Positions 28,388-38,869 of a DNA stretch of 64,000 nucleotides are shown here, piece after piece. The stretch comes from Dyadobacter flavalbus (GTDB taxonomy: Bacteria; Bacteroidota; Bacteroidia; Cytophagales; Spirosomataceae). Each line of letters starts with the position of its first letter. Within the stretch, counting starts at the first letter, position 1. Made by a program: the position numbers and the translations under genes. The stretch covers positions 620,001-684,000 of the forward strand of contig NZ_VBSN01000027.1 in NCBI RefSeq assembly GCF_006149045.1. Reading direction: 5' to 3'. The notes beneath the pieces were generated by a model, which was given only the letters and a program-made list of their open reading frames with translations, was not told the DNA's origin and ran no database searches.

Positions 28388-28606
28388 ATGGCAAAACAAG
28401 CATCAATTGAACAGGACGGAGTAATTTTAGAAGCACTTTCTAATGCAATGTTTCGGGTAGTTCTTGAAAACAAGCATGAAGTAATTGCACACATATCTGG
28501 AAAAATGAGGATGCATTACATTAAAATTCTGCCAGGTGACAGAGTGAAGTTGGAAATGTCTCCGTACGATTTATCAAAAGCAAGAATAACTTACCGTTAT
28601 AAGTAA
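28388..28606 (+). CDS. infA: Translation initiation factor IF-1
   Basis: 72 residues, a single S1-type OB domain ([55 protein letters not shown]). It binds the 30S A site during initiation. Standard length, located between map and rpmJ. Confidence 0.97.
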   Translation: MAKQASIEQDGVILEALSNAMFRVVLENKHEVIAHISGKMRMHYIKILPGDRVKLEMSPYDLSKARITYRYK

Positions 28607-28643
28607 TTTTAGGTTATAGAAAGTAACATATAAGTATATAGAG

Positions 28644-28760
28644 ATGAAAGTCAAAGCATCAGTAAAAAAACGCAGTGAAGACTGCAAAGTTATACGCCGC
28701 AAGGGTAAAGTATATGTGATCAACAAGAAGAACCCACGGTATAAACAAAGACAAGGTTAA
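28644..28760 (+). CDS. rpmJ: 50S ribosomal protein L36, zinc ligands mostly lost
   Basis: 38 residues ([20 protein letters not shown], then 18 more ending KQRQG). bL36 normally holds a zinc ion through C11, C14, C27 and H33. Here these positions are Ser, Cys, Asn and Tyr, so it is a zinc-free form with one relic cysteine. It ends 5 bases before rpsM. Confidence 0.95.
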   Translation: MKVKASVKKRSEDCKVIRRKGKVYVINKKNPRYKQRQG

Positions 28761-28765
28761 TTATT

Positions 28766-29143
28766 ATGGCACGTATTTCTGGAGTAGATATTCCCGATCG
28801 TAAAAGGGGCGAAATCTCACTAACTTATATCTTTGGTATTGGACGTAGTTCTGCCAAAAAAATACTTGATAAGGCTGGTGTAGATGTTGATAAGAAAGTC
28901 ATTGACTGGTCTGATGAAGAATCGGGTGCAGTTCGCGCAGTAATAGCAGGTGAATACAAAGTAGAAGGTGCTCTTAAATCTGAAGTGCAGTTGAGCATCA
29001 AACGTTTGATGGATATTGCTTGTTACCGTGGTCTTCGTCATCGTAAAGGACTTCCGTTACGTGGTCAAAGAACGAAGAACAATTCTCGTACACGTAAAGG
29101 CAAGCGTAAAACAATTGCGAACAAGAAAAAGGCTACTAAATAA
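28766..29143 (+). CDS. rpsM: 30S ribosomal protein S13
   Basis: 125 residues. uS13 of the 30S head contacts the P-site tRNA through its basic C-terminal tail ([18 protein letters not shown]). The N-terminus [19 protein letters not shown] and the signature [18 protein letters not shown] are typical. Confidence 0.97.
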   Translation: MARISGVDIPDRKRGEISLTYIFGIGRSSAKKILDKAGVDVDKKVIDWSDEESGAVRAVIAGEYKVEGALKSEVQLSIKRLMDIACYRGLRHRKGLPLRGQRTKNNSRTRKGKRKTIANKKKATK

Positions 29144-29189
29144 ACAATGAGTGGTGGTATGCTGAATGCCACACCTTATTCAACAAGCA

Positions 29190-29585
29190 ATGGCACAAAA
29201 TAAAAGAAAAGATAAGGCAAAAAAGAGAGTTGTTGTAGTTGAGCCAGTTGGCCAGGTACATATCAAGGCTTCCTTTAACAATATTATTATTTCTATTACT
29301 AACAGCAACGGACAGGTTATATCCTGGGGTTCTGCCGGTAAAATGGGATTTCGCGGATCTAAGAAAAACACTCCTTATGCAGCTCAGACTGCAGCACAAA
29401 GCTGTGCACAGGTAGCTTTTGACCTTGGTATGCGTAAAGCGGAAGTTTTTGTTAAAGGTCCGGGTTCCGGCCGCGAATCTGCTATTCGTACAATACAAAA
29501 TGCGGGTATAGAAGTTACTACTATCCGGGATATTACTCCGCTGCCACATAATGGCTGCCGTCCTCCAAAACGTCGCAGAGTATAG
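29190..29585 (+). CDS. rpsK: 30S ribosomal protein S11
   Basis: 131 residues from the ATG at 29190 ([16 protein letters not shown]); the in-frame ATG at 29166 adds eight residues absent from the family. uS11 forms the platform of the 30S subunit. The C-terminal signature [19 protein letters not shown] is present. Confidence 0.96.
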   Translation: MAQNKRKDKAKKRVVVVEPVGQVHIKASFNNIIISITNSNGQVISWGSAGKMGFRGSKKNTPYAAQTAAQSCAQVAFDLGMRKAEVFVKGPGSGRESAIRTIQNAGIEVTTIRDITPLPHNGCRPPKRRRV

Positions 29586-29667
29586 TTATTCGGCATAGTT
29601 CCCATTCGTAATTTGGACACTGGGGTTACTGAATGGTTTTTTAATTATTAATAATCAAAATGTTTTA

Positions 29668-30273
29668 ATGGCACGTTATACAGGTCCCAAATCAAAAATT
29701 GCAAGACGTTACGGTGAACCCATCATGGGACCCAGCAAAGCTCTTGCTAAGAAAAATTATCCTCCCGGAGTACACGGAAAGGGTCGCCGTTCCAAGAAGT
29801 CGGAATATGCTTTACAGCTTATGGAAAAGCAGAAGGTGAAGTTTATTTACGGTATACTTGAAAGACAGTTCCGTAATTTGTTTGAAAAAGCTTCTGTAAA
29901 AGAAGGTATTACAGGTGAGAATCTCCTGAAATTTTGCGAAGCTCGTTTAGATAATACTGTTTACCGCCTGGGTATTGCTCCTACAAGACGTGCTGCACGT
30001 CAGTTAGTATCTCACAAGCATATACTTGTAGATGGTGAAATTGTAAATATTCCTTCTTATTCTTTACGTCCTGGCCAGGTTGTAACTGTACGTGAGAAAT
30101 CCAAGTCTCTTGAAGCAGTTGCTGACAGTCTTGCCGGACACAGCTCCAAAGGATTCAACTGGCTCGAATGGGATGGTCAGCAACTGACCGGAAAGTTCGT
30201 AACTTTTCCAGAACGGGAACAAATTCCTGAAAATATCAACGAGCAGCTTATCGTTGAATTATATTCTAAATAA
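29668..30273 (+). CDS. rpsD: 30S ribosomal protein S4, zinc-free form
   Basis: 201 residues. uS4 nucleates 30S assembly and, in several bacteria, represses its own operon. The N-terminal cysteine zinc site of the C+ type is missing ([20 protein letters not shown]). The S4 domain [20 protein letters not shown] is intact. An 82-base gap precedes it. Confidence 0.97.
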   Translation: MARYTGPKSKIARRYGEPIMGPSKALAKKNYPPGVHGKGRRSKKSEYALQLMEKQKVKFIYGILERQFRNLFEKASVKEGITGENLLKFCEARLDNTVYRLGIAPTRRAARQLVSHKHILVDGEIVNIPSYSLRPGQVVTVREKSKSLEAVADSLAGHSSKGFNWLEWDGQQLTGKFVTFPEREQIPENINEQLIVELYSK

Positions 30274-30291
30274 TATCTTCTCATTACGGCG

Positions 30292-30335
30292 CGTCTGGTT
30301 TTCCAGACGTGCTTTTGGCCGGAAACGGCTTTTTT
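30292..30335 (+). terminator. Terminator-like double hairpin between rpsD and rpoA
   Basis: Hairpin 1 is CGTCTGG-TTTT-CCAGACG (30292-30309). Hairpin 2 is GCCG-GAAA-CGGC (30318-30329), a GNRA tetraloop followed by six T. The stem of hairpin 2 is short, so termination is probably partial, or the element may act as an attenuator ahead of rpoA. Confidence 0.5.
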
Positions 30336-30383
30336 GCGATCGCAAAGGTAACGGTAGCGTGATCAACTATCATTTACTACTAT

Positions 30384-30399
30384 AAAAGGAGCAAGGACT
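30384..30399 (+). promoter_or_regulatory. Unusual Shine-Dalgarno sequence before rpoA
   Basis: AAAAGGAGCAAGGACT directly precedes the ATG at 30400, with AGGAG about 9 bases from it. Most genes in this window lack any such motif, as expected for Bacteroidota. Confidence 0.6.
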
Positions 30400-31389
30400 A
30401 TGTCAATATTAGCTTTCCAAATGCCTGATAAGGTCGTCATGGAAAAAGCAGACGACTTTCACGGGTTGTTTGAGTTTAAGCCTCTAGAGAAAGGATACGG
30501 TGTAACAATTGGGAATGCGTTGCGCAGAATACTTCTTTCTTCTCTGGAAGGTTATGCCATTACGAGCGTGAAGTTTCCTGGTGTTCTTCACGAATTTTCA
30601 TCTATCGAAGGTATCGTTGAGGATGTTACAGAAATCATCCTGAACCTCAAAATGGTTCGTTTTAAAAAAGTTTCTGATCTGAACGAAAGCAGAATCGTTG
30701 TTAACCTTAAGAATGTCTCTGTTATTACTGCAGGTGATATTGGTAAATTTACAAATGCATTTGAAGTTTTAAATCCAGATCAAGTTATTTGTCATATAGA
30801 TGACCAGAAAGAGTTCGAAATGGAACTTCTTTTGGATAAAGGCAGAGGATATGTTCCAGCTGATGAACCACGTGCAAATGAATTGCCATTTGGTTACATA
30901 GCTGTGGATTCTATTTACACACCTATCAAAAATGTAAAATATAGTGTTGAAAATACACGTGTTGAGCAACGTACAGATTATGAAAGGCTCTTGATTGATA
31001 TTCAAACTGATGGTTCCATCCATCCGGAAGATGCATTGAAAGGTGCTGCAAATATTCTGATACAACACTTTATGCTGTTCTCTGATCAGACTATGACGTT
31101 TGAAAAGCAGAAAGCTGAAGAAGATAACCAGGTGGACGAAGAGATGTTAAGAATGAGAAAACTTTTGAAAACTTCTCTTTCCGAACTCGATCTTTCCGTA
31201 CGTGCTTACAACTGCTTGAAATCCGCAGATGTTAAGTCACTTGGGGATCTGGTAAGACTTGAAATTTCGGATATGATGAAATTCCGCAACTTCGGAAAAA
31301 AATCATTGACTGAGCTTGAACAGCTTGTAGCTGATAAACAGCTCACATTTGGAATGGACGTTGCCAAATATCGTTTGGACGAAGATTAA
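30400..31389 (+). CDS. rpoA: RNA polymerase alpha subunit
   Basis: 329 residues. The N-terminal dimerisation domain has [20 protein letters not shown] at residues 31-50; the C-terminal domain (about 250-320) has [22 protein letters not shown] and FGKKSLTEL, the part that contacts UP elements and activators. Both domains and the linker are complete. It is preceded by a clear Shine-Dalgarno sequence, which is unusual in this genome, and followed after 72 bases by rplQ. Confidence 0.98.
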   Translation: MSILAFQMPDKVVMEKADDFHGLFEFKPLEKGYGVTIGNALRRILLSSLEGYAITSVKFPGVLHEFSSIEGIVEDVTEIILNLKMVRFKKVSDLNESRIVVNLKNVSVITAGDIGKFTNAFEVLNPDQVICHIDDQKEFEMELLLDKGRGYVPADEPRANELPFGYIAVDSIYTPIKNVKYSVENTRVEQRTDYERLLIDIQTDGSIHPEDALKGAANILIQHFMLFSDQTMTFEKQKAEEDNQVDEEMLRMRKLLKTSLSELDLSVRAYNCLKSADVKSLGDLVRLEISDMMKFRNFGKKSLTELEQLVADKQLTFGMDVAKYRLDED

Positions 31390-31461
31390 TTAAATATTCC
31401 ATAATAAGTATGTATTCTGTAGCGCGCTGGCCGCAGCTCGAAGCAACTAAACAACAAAACA

Positions 31462-32025
31462 ATGAGACACGGTAAGAAAGATAATCATTTAGGAAGAACA
31501 GCATCTCACCGCAAGGCAATGCTTTCCAACATGGCTTCCTCTTTGATTCTTCACAAAAGAATTGAAACAACACTTGCAAAGGCAAAGGAACTGCGTAAAT
31601 ACGTTGAACCCCTGCTGACACGTGCAAAAGAAGATTCAACACACAACAGAAGAATTGTATTTTCATATCTGAATGATAAAGAATCTACAAAAAAACTTTT
31701 TGGTGCTGTTTCTGATAAAATTGCAGCTCGTCCGGGCGGTTATACGCGTATTATCAAGCTTGGGAACAGACTTGGTGATGCTGCTGAAACAGCTTTAATC
31801 GAGTTGGTTGATTTCAATGACGCATTACTGCTTGCAAATGCTGACAAACCTGCAAAAACCCGTCGCAGCAGAAGAGGCGGAAGAAAAGGCGAGGGAACTG
31901 AAGAAGGCGTTGCAGCTGTTAAAAAGGAAGATCATCCAATTGTTGCAGAAACTGAGCCTGAAGCAGAACAGCCAAAGACAGAAGAAGGCACTACCGAATC
32001 ATCTGAAAATGCTGATAAAGAGTAA
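31462..32025 (+). CDS. rplQ: 50S ribosomal protein L17, extended C-terminus
   Basis: 187 residues against 127 in E. coli. The core ([40 protein letters not shown]) is normal and ends near residue 125. It is followed by a basic Arg/Gly stretch ([12 protein letters not shown]) and an acidic Glu-rich tail. The tail is low-complexity and probably disordered. Last gene of the ribosomal run; a strong terminator follows. Confidence 0.97.
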   Translation: MRHGKKDNHLGRTASHRKAMLSNMASSLILHKRIETTLAKAKELRKYVEPLLTRAKEDSTHNRRIVFSYLNDKESTKKLFGAVSDKIAARPGGYTRIIKLGNRLGDAAETALIELVDFNDALLLANADKPAKTRRSRRGGRKGEGTEEGVAAVKKEDHPIVAETEPEAEQPKTEEGTTESSENADKE

Positions 32026-32055
32026 AATTTCTGGTGATTATATTACAATATAACT

Positions 32056-32090
32056 AAAAAGGGTTAAACGTTTTCGTTTAACCCTTTTTT
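32056..32090 (+). terminator. Terminator of the ribosomal superoperon
   Basis: Perfect 15-bp stem (AAAAAGGGTTAAACG with its complement) and a TTTT loop, followed by a T run. Confidence 0.95.
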
Positions 32091-32105
32091 ATGGGCATAA
32101 TTAAT

Positions 32106-32113
32106 TAATTTTG
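32106..32113 (+). promoter_or_regulatory. -7 box of carA
   Basis: TAATTTTG, an exact TAnnTTTG, followed by CACCCGG, 59 bases before the carA ATG. The -33 position falls in the terminator T run and is not a good match. Confidence 0.55.
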
Positions 32114-32172
32114 CACCCGGTTTAACAAACCGAATTATTTGTCAAATAGGAAGATAAAAAGATTTGATAATT

Positions 32173-33276
32173 ATGAGTCAAAAAAAGGAAGCTCTGCTGT
32201 TACTTGAAGACGGAACCGTATACAAAGGTCTTGCTTTGGGAAAAAGCGGAACCACAGGCGGCGAAATATGCTTTAATACGGGTATGACAGGCTATCAGGA
32301 AATTTATACTGACCCTTCATATTATGGACAGATTATTGTAAATACCAACTCACACATTGGTAATTACGGCGTTCAGCTTGAAGATGAAGAGGAATCTGCA
32401 TCGGTTAAGATCCGTGGAATGGTTTGTAATACATTCTCGCCTATTTATTCCCGCCACACTGCAGATTTTTCCTTACAGGAATACTTTGAAAGAGCAAATA
32501 TTGTAGGTGTTAGTAATGTAGATACTAGGCATCTTGTTCGCCATGTAAGGCAAAAAGGTGTGATGAACGCAATCATATCATCCGAAATCCTGGATGAGAA
32601 ACTGCTTATGGAAGAACTTCTCAAAATTCCATCTATGGACGGGCTGGAGCTTTCCTCAGAGGTTACAACGGAGCAACCTTATTTTGTAGGAGAAGAAGCA
32701 GGCAGCCAATGGAGAATCGCAGTTATGGATTATGGGATCAAGAAAAGCATTCTTAAAAATCTGACATCCAGAGGTTGTTACTGCAAGGTTTTTCCTGCAA
32801 AAACACCTTTTGAGCAAGTAATGGAATGGCAGCCCGATGGATTCTTTATCTCAAACGGGCCAGGAGATCCGTCTGCAATGCTTTATGCCGTAGAAAGCGT
32901 AAATCAGATGATTAAAACAAGCAAGCCGCTTTTTGGAATTTGCCTTGGTCACCAGCTTTTGGCTTTGTCCAGCGGAATCAATACCTATAAAATGCATCAT
33001 GGGCACCGTGGGCTGAATCACCCGGTTAAAAATCTTGTAACCGGACTTTGTGAGATTACATCCCAGAATCATGGTTTTGCAGTTGATCCGGATGCAATAG
33101 CAAGTCACCCCGATATAGAAATAACGCATGTCAATCTGAACGACAAAACGGTTGAAGGAATCCGAAGAAAAGATTATCCGGCATTCTCCGTGCAGTATCA
33201 CCCGGAAGCATCGCCGGGACCACATGATTCCAGGTACCTTTTTGATGAATTTATAAAGCTTTTAAGAGCCAGTTAA
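32173..33276 (+). CDS. carA: Carbamoyl-phosphate synthase small subunit
   Basis: 367 residues from the ATG at 32173; a TTG three codons upstream is also in frame but less likely. It hydrolyses glutamine to supply ammonia to CarB for arginine and pyrimidine synthesis. The N-terminal domain has TGMTGYQEIYTDPSY. The C-terminal class I amidotransferase domain has the catalytic Cys in LFGICLGHQLLAL and the His-Glu pair in QYHPEASPGPHDS. carB is not adjacent. It has its own promoter and terminator. Confidence 0.96.
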   Translation: MSQKKEALLLLEDGTVYKGLALGKSGTTGGEICFNTGMTGYQEIYTDPSYYGQIIVNTNSHIGNYGVQLEDEEESASVKIRGMVCNTFSPIYSRHTADFSLQEYFERANIVGVSNVDTRHLVRHVRQKGVMNAIISSEILDEKLLMEELLKIPSMDGLELSSEVTTEQPYFVGEEAGSQWRIAVMDYGIKKSILKNLTSRGCYCKVFPAKTPFEQVMEWQPDGFFISNGPGDPSAMLYAVESVNQMIKTSKPLFGICLGHQLLALSSGINTYKMHHGHRGLNHPVKNLVTGLCEITSQNHGFAVDPDAIASHPDIEITHVNLNDKTVEGIRRKDYPAFSVQYHPEASPGPHDSRYLFDEFIKLLRAS

Positions 33277-33310
33277 ATAAAAATCCCTCCTTTAAAGAGG
33301 GATTTTTATT
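33276..33310 (+). terminator. Terminator of carA
   Basis: Perfect 14-bp stem (AATAAAAATCCCTC with its complement at 33297-33310) with a 7-base loop; it begins at the last base of the stop codon. Confidence 0.92.
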
Positions 33311-33532
33311 TATAAGAGTACAAACAAAACTTGCCGGAATAATCTGTTGGATACCTACCGGTAACCGGAAACAGGTTTGATGCAGAAAAGGGAAAACCGT
33401 TTGAAAACACCAGATTTATTTTCCTTCGTACGATCCCGTTTACAGCCGTGTAAATTTCAGCTAAAGTGAATTGAGGTTTATGTATGACAATTTTTTTGTG
33501 TTATTTTGTGGCGTTAACATATTCAATTCTAA

Positions 33533-34822
<1,290 letters not shown>

Positions 34823-34834
34823 TCAACAAAGAAT

Positions 34835-34857
34835 AACCGGAGCCAAAAGCTCCGGTT
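34835..34857 (+). terminator. Terminator after eno
   Basis: AACCGGAGC (34835-34843) and GCTCCGGTT (34849-34857) with a 5-base loop, then TTCGTTT. It ends 19 bases before the next gene, so read-through is possible. Confidence 0.7.
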
Positions 34858-34876
34858 TTCGTTTCCGGGCAAGCTG

Positions 34877-35209
34877 ATGAAAAACGGATCATTCTGGACT
34901 TTGCAATCTTTGAAAAATTTCTATATCGCCACGCTTCTCGCATGGCTGGTCTGGATCTTGTTTCTTGACAATAACAACATGCGGATTGTCATGTCGAACA
35001 GAATGAAAATGAAAGAGCTGGAAAAGGAAAAAAGTATTCTGTTAACCAAAATCCGGCAGGTCAAAAAGGAAAGAAACGAAGTTTTTGGAAACCCGAAAAT
35101 GCTTGAAAAATGGGCGAGGGAAAAGTTTATGATGCGCAAGCCCAATGAAGAGGTTTATGTCATAGTAGACGAAAATAATCAGCCTGTTGAGAGTAAAAAA
35201 GACGAGTAG
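34877..35209 (+). CDS. FtsB/DivIC-like septum formation initiator
   Basis: 110 residues. A single membrane helix (about residues 17-31, FYIATLLAWLVWILFL) is followed by a coiled coil (MKMKELEKEKSILLTKIRQV) and a short conserved end (MLEKWAREKFMMRKPNEEVYVI). This is the layout of FtsB/DivIC, which forms the FtsQLB complex that activates septal peptidoglycan synthesis. Sequence conservation in the family is low, so the call rests on architecture and the C-terminal motif. It lies between eno and gpmI. Confidence 0.8.
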   Translation: MKNGSFWTLQSLKNFYIATLLAWLVWILFLDNNNMRIVMSNRMKMKELEKEKSILLTKIRQVKKERNEVFGNPKMLEKWAREKFMMRKPNEEVYVIVDENNQPVESKKDE

Positions 35210-35257
35210 CTTTCTGAAAACTTTCAACATCAGATCATATTTAATTTTCATAAAACA

Positions 35258-36790
35258 TTGAGCAAGAAAGTAATTCTCATAATCATGGACGGCTGGGGCA
35301 TCGCCAAGTCCGGTGAAGAAAGCCGGTCAGCTGTCATTGCTGCAAATACGCCTTTTTACGATAGTATTTTGCAAAAATATTCACACAGCAAATTGGAAGC
35401 CAGCGGTTTGGCAGTAGGTTTGCCGGACGGCCAAATGGGTAATTCAGAAGTAGGCCATACCAATTTGGGCGCAGGACGGGTCGTTTATCAGGATCTTGTA
35501 AAAATCAATCTGGCCGTTTCAGAAGGAACGCTGGGCAACGAACCTGTACTCGTCAATGCACTGGATTATGCTAAAAGTAACGATAAGAAAGTACACTTTA
35601 TCGGGCTGGTTTCCGATGGCGGTGTGCATTCTCATATTGATCATTTAAAAGGACTTTGTAAAATCGCTGCTGACAAAGGACTGCCCAAGGTTTTTGTTCA
35701 TGCTTTTACAGATGGAAGAGATTGTGATCCGAAAAGCGGACTCGGCTTTCTGACAGAACTTCAGGAATCCATGTCACTGACCAGCGGACAGATAGCGAGC
35801 ATAACCGGGCGGTATTACGCCATGGACCGGGATAAAAGATGGGAGCGTGTCAAACTTGCTTATGACGCCATGGTGCATGCGGAAGGAAAGCATGTTCCGG
35901 CTGAGGACATTCTGAATACCATCAAGGAATCGTATGAAGAAGGCGTAACGGATGAATTTATATTGCCTATTATTGCAACAAACCATGACGGAACGCCGGT
36001 AGCAGTGATTGAGGACGGCGATGTTGTGTTGTGCTTTAATTTCCGTACTGACCGCGGAAGAGAAATAACAGAAGTGCTTACACAGCAGGATTTTCATGAA
36101 CAGAACATGCATAAGCTGAACCTTAAATATATCACCATGACCAACTATGATGATACTTATAAGGGCGTTGATGTTATTTTCGACAAGGATAATCTTAATA
36201 ATACCTTGGGTGAAGTGCTGGAAGCAGCCGGTAAAAAACAGATCCGGATTGCAGAAACTGAAAAATATCCGCATGTTACTTTCTTCTTTTCCGGCGGCCG
36301 TGAAAAGCCCTTTGAAGGAGAAAGCCGTTTGCTTTGCCCGTCACCAAAAGTTGCCACTTACGATTTGCAGCCTGAAATGTCTGCATTTTGTATCCGGGAT
36401 ATCATCATTCCTGAGCTGGTAAAGGAAGAAGTTGATTTTGTTTGTCTGAATTTTGCAAATCCGGATATGGTCGGCCATACGGGTGTTTTTGAAGCAGCTG
36501 TAAAAGCTTGCGAAACAGTTGATCAATGTGTGCAGGCTGTTGTTACAACAGGGCTGGAACACGGGTATTCTTCCATAATCATTGCAGATCACGGTAATTC
36601 CGACTATATGACCAATGACGACGGCTCGCCCAATACTGCGCATTCTCTGAATCTGGTGCCTTGCATTCTGGTGGATGAAACGTACCGGAATCCTTTGAAA
36701 AACGGAAAACTTGCCGATGTTGCACCGACTATTTTGCAATTAATGGAAATTTCCCAGCCGGCAGAAATGACAGGAACAAGTATTTTGTAA
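35258..36790 (+). CDS. gpmI: Phosphoglycerate mutase, cofactor-independent (TTG start)
   Basis: 510 residues. Interconverts 3- and 2-phosphoglycerate using two manganese ions and a phosphoserine. The catalytic Ser63 is in GQMGNSEVGHTNLGAGR; other metal motifs are MDGWG and IIADHGNSDYM. Start: TTG at 35258 gives MSKKVILIIMDGWG. The first ATG falls inside the metal-binding MDGWG motif and no in-frame ATG lies upstream, so TTG must be the start. It lies 48 bases after the FtsB-like gene. Confidence 0.95.
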   Translation: MSKKVILIIMDGWGIAKSGEESRSAVIAANTPFYDSILQKYSHSKLEASGLAVGLPDGQMGNSEVGHTNLGAGRVVYQDLVKINLAVSEGTLGNEPVLVNALDYAKSNDKKVHFIGLVSDGGVHSHIDHLKGLCKIAADKGLPKVFVHAFTDGRDCDPKSGLGFLTELQESMSLTSGQIASITGRYYAMDRDKRWERVKLAYDAMVHAEGKHVPAEDILNTIKESYEEGVTDEFILPIIATNHDGTPVAVIEDGDVVLCFNFRTDRGREITEVLTQQDFHEQNMHKLNLKYITMTNYDDTYKGVDVIFDKDNLNNTLGEVLEAAGKKQIRIAETEKYPHVTFFFSGGREKPFEGESRLLCPSPKVATYDLQPEMSAFCIRDIIIPELVKEEVDFVCLNFANPDMVGHTGVFEAAVKACETVDQCVQAVVTTGLEHGYSSIIIADHGNSDYMTNDDGSPNTAHSLNLVPCILVDETYRNPLKNGKLADVAPTILQLMEISQPAEMTGTSIL

Positions 36791-36818
36791 ACTTAACCGT
36801 TTCAAATGATGTTGATTT

Positions 36819-36851
36819 CAGAGAGTCCGTTTACGGGCTCTCTGTTTTTTT
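36819..36851 (+). terminator. Terminator of gpmI
   Basis: CAGAGAGTCCG pairs with CGGGCTCTCTG (11 bp with one G-T pair) around a 4-base loop, followed by TTTTTTT. Confidence 0.85.
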
Positions 36852-36886
36852 AGTTGATGTTCACAATTGAAGTTTAATTGCACATA

Positions 36887-37495
36887 ATGTACCGTATACA
36901 CAAGAACGCTTTACCAAACCTAGCTTTTAAGCACTGTATAACATTAATCATTCTTGTCCTGAGTACTTTTATTTTCGCATGTAGAAACAAGGAGGAAGAA
37001 AGGACGGCAAATACCTATTTTGATTTAAAGGGATTGATCGAGAATCAAATTGTTTACCTGAGTGAAAGAAAGCCGAAGGTTACAAAAACGATTGTACTGA
37101 ACGGCAAAAAAGAAGTAAGTTCAACCGCGAGCATAAATTGGCAGAAAGAACTTGAATTGTTTATGCAGGCCGACATCAATAAGCCCGCATTCAAGAACAG
37201 TTATTCCACTGTTAAAAGAAGCGAATCGGAATTGGAATATGTGATCAGGAACGGAGAAGACCTGAATGTACGCTTTCTGAAGATCAGGATGGATACCTTG
37301 CAGAAACAGCCTTACTTCATTCAGGCGCTGATTAAATCTGAAAACAAGATATATAATTCTGAAAAATACATTGAATTAACTTTTGCGAATAAAAATAATG
37401 AATGGCATCCAGTTTCCTACTCGGTAAAAGGTCATCAAAAACTGTTAATGATGGATCCGAAGTCATTTGATATTTCTGCAAAAATAGGATTATAA
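36887..37495 (+). CDS. Putative lipoprotein, unknown function
   Basis: 202 residues from the ATG at 36887 (a TTG three codons upstream is also in frame). A basic N-terminus and a hydrophobic segment lead to a lipobox-like FIFAC at about residue 32, so a lipoprotein is likely. The rest is a mixed alpha/beta domain with no motif I recognise; KLLMMDPKSFDI lies near the end. It starts soon after the gpmI terminator and has no partner gene. Confidence 0.65.
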   Translation: MYRIHKNALPNLAFKHCITLIILVLSTFIFACRNKEEERTANTYFDLKGLIENQIVYLSERKPKVTKTIVLNGKKEVSSTASINWQKELELFMQADINKPAFKNSYSTVKRSESELEYVIRNGEDLNVRFLKIRMDTLQKQPYFIQALIKSENKIYNSEKYIELTFANKNNEWHPVSYSVKGHQKLLMMDPKSFDISAKIGL

Positions 37496-37813
37496 CAGGT
37501 TTGATTTTTGTGAATGATTGTTCTGTTGCTCCATAGATTGGGGAAACTTTACCCAAAACAAATTGCATAATATAATTTTACGATGCCGGGTTCCAGAATT
37601 TTTTGATTCAGCCTTTTTATCAGGAATAAGCCAAAGTACAAGGTTATGCACATTTGTAGTATTGGTTTTATGCCGGTTTATGGCACTTTGGTTACATCTT
37701 TTCTCATCTTTATTTTAACAGGCATAAATTTAGAAGCTAAGTTGGTACAGTCATGAGACTTGAAGTGTTTCTTTTAACATGTAAACCAAACCATTAAGTA
37801 AATCTTTAAATCA
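37496..37813 (+). other. Intergenic region before the second coiled-coil gene
   Basis: 318 bases. A 66-codon open frame at 37518-37718 lacks any coding sign and is not called. No exact TAnnTTTG box is visible. Confidence 0.5.
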
Positions 37814-38767
37814 ATGCAACCAGAACAAAAAAATAAGCAAAGTATAGCATGGGCAATGGTAGTTGTCCTTGGATTAGCAACAGCTATGTTCGGCTATTTG
37901 TTTACCACACAAAAAAGTGAACTCACACAGCAGGAATCATTGGTTGTTGAAAAAGCCAGAGAATTGGCTGTGACCAAAACTAAACTTGATTCTATTTCAA
38001 CCGTTCTTGATTCCAAAATTGCTGAGATCGAAAGACTTGGCGGTGACGTAACGGAGCTTACAAAGGTTAAGGAGCAACTTGAAAAAGACAAGCTGGCGTT
38101 CAGCAGAAGCAAGAAAGTCGAAACAAACAAATACCTTGGAAAGATCAAGGAATACGAAAAATTCCTGGCTGAAAAGGATGAAATGATTGCGCAGCTGAAA
38201 GCTGAAAATGAGCATCTGGTTGCTTCCAACGATTCGCTTAGTACGCATGTAGGAACACTTACAAGCGAGCGTGAAAGACTGGTTCAGCGCCAGGCAGAAT
38301 TGACTGATTCGGTTGTAACTTTTACCGAGGCAAATAAAGAGCTTAGCGCCAAAGTAAGCAGAGCAGCAGCTTTGAAAGCACAGAACCTGAAAATCCTTAC
38401 TGTAAATTCAAGAGGAAAAGTAAAGGAAAAGGACGAATACAAATCCAGCCGTGTTGATAAAATCAAACTTGTATTTAACCTTCCTGAAAATGACCTTACT
38501 GCACAGGAAGCAAAAGATATCTATGTAAGAGTACTTGATCCGGAAGGAGCTGTCCTTGCAGATAATGCAACTGGTTCAGGAGAATTTGAAATTGATGGAG
38601 CGCCTTCAAAATTCACAGCACGTGAATCCGTAGCTTTCCAGAACAACAACCAGAAAGTTGAAATGTTATATGATAATTCTTCCCAGTTCCGTCCGGGAAA
38701 ATATAATGTGGAACTATATGCAGAAGGTTATAAAATTGGTGGCGGAAATTTCACCATCAAGAAATAA
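37814..38767 (+). CDS. Membrane-anchored coiled-coil protein, second paralogue
   Basis: 317 residues with the same plan as the gene at 5880-6788: a membrane helix (about residues 11-29, IAWAMVVVLGLATAMFGYLF), a long coiled coil (about 35-180) and a C-terminal beta domain (RVLDPEGAVLADNATGSGEF; NNNQKVEMLYDNSSQFRPG; YNVELYAEGYKIGGG). It aligns with its paralogue along the whole length, best in the C-terminal domain. Function unknown. Monocistronic, with a terminator shared with the convergent PPK2 gene. Confidence 0.78.
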   Translation: MQPEQKNKQSIAWAMVVVLGLATAMFGYLFTTQKSELTQQESLVVEKARELAVTKTKLDSISTVLDSKIAEIERLGGDVTELTKVKEQLEKDKLAFSRSKKVETNKYLGKIKEYEKFLAEKDEMIAQLKAENEHLVASNDSLSTHVGTLTSERERLVQRQAELTDSVVTFTEANKELSAKVSRAAALKAQNLKILTVNSRGKVKEKDEYKSSRVDKIKLVFNLPENDLTAQEAKDIYVRVLDPEGAVLADNATGSGEFEIDGAPSKFTARESVAFQNNNQKVEMLYDNSSQFRPGKYNVELYAEGYKIGGGNFTIKK

Positions 38768-38797
38768 GGAATAACTTCACACCATGCATAGCTATCA

Positions 38798-38824
38798 AAG
38801 GCAACTGACCAGTTCAGTTGCCTT
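38798..38824. terminator. Terminator between the coiled-coil gene and PPK2
   Basis: AAGGCAACTGA (38798-38808) and TCAGTTGCCTT (38814-38824) with a 5-base loop, followed by CTTTGTTTT on the plus strand. The T tract on the minus side is poor. Confidence 0.7.
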
Positions 38825-38869
38825 CTTTGTTTTATATGAACAGTGCAATTTGCTTAGGTTTATGCATTG

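Noticed and set aside
33481..33510. Possible eno promoter (TTATTTTG at 33501-33508)
   Set aside because: One mismatch in the -7 box and no -33 box at the right distance; too weak to list.
37518..37718. 66-codon open frame in the gap before the second coiled-coil gene
   Set aside because: No promoter, ribosome-binding signal or resemblance to a family; it could be chance in 318 bases.
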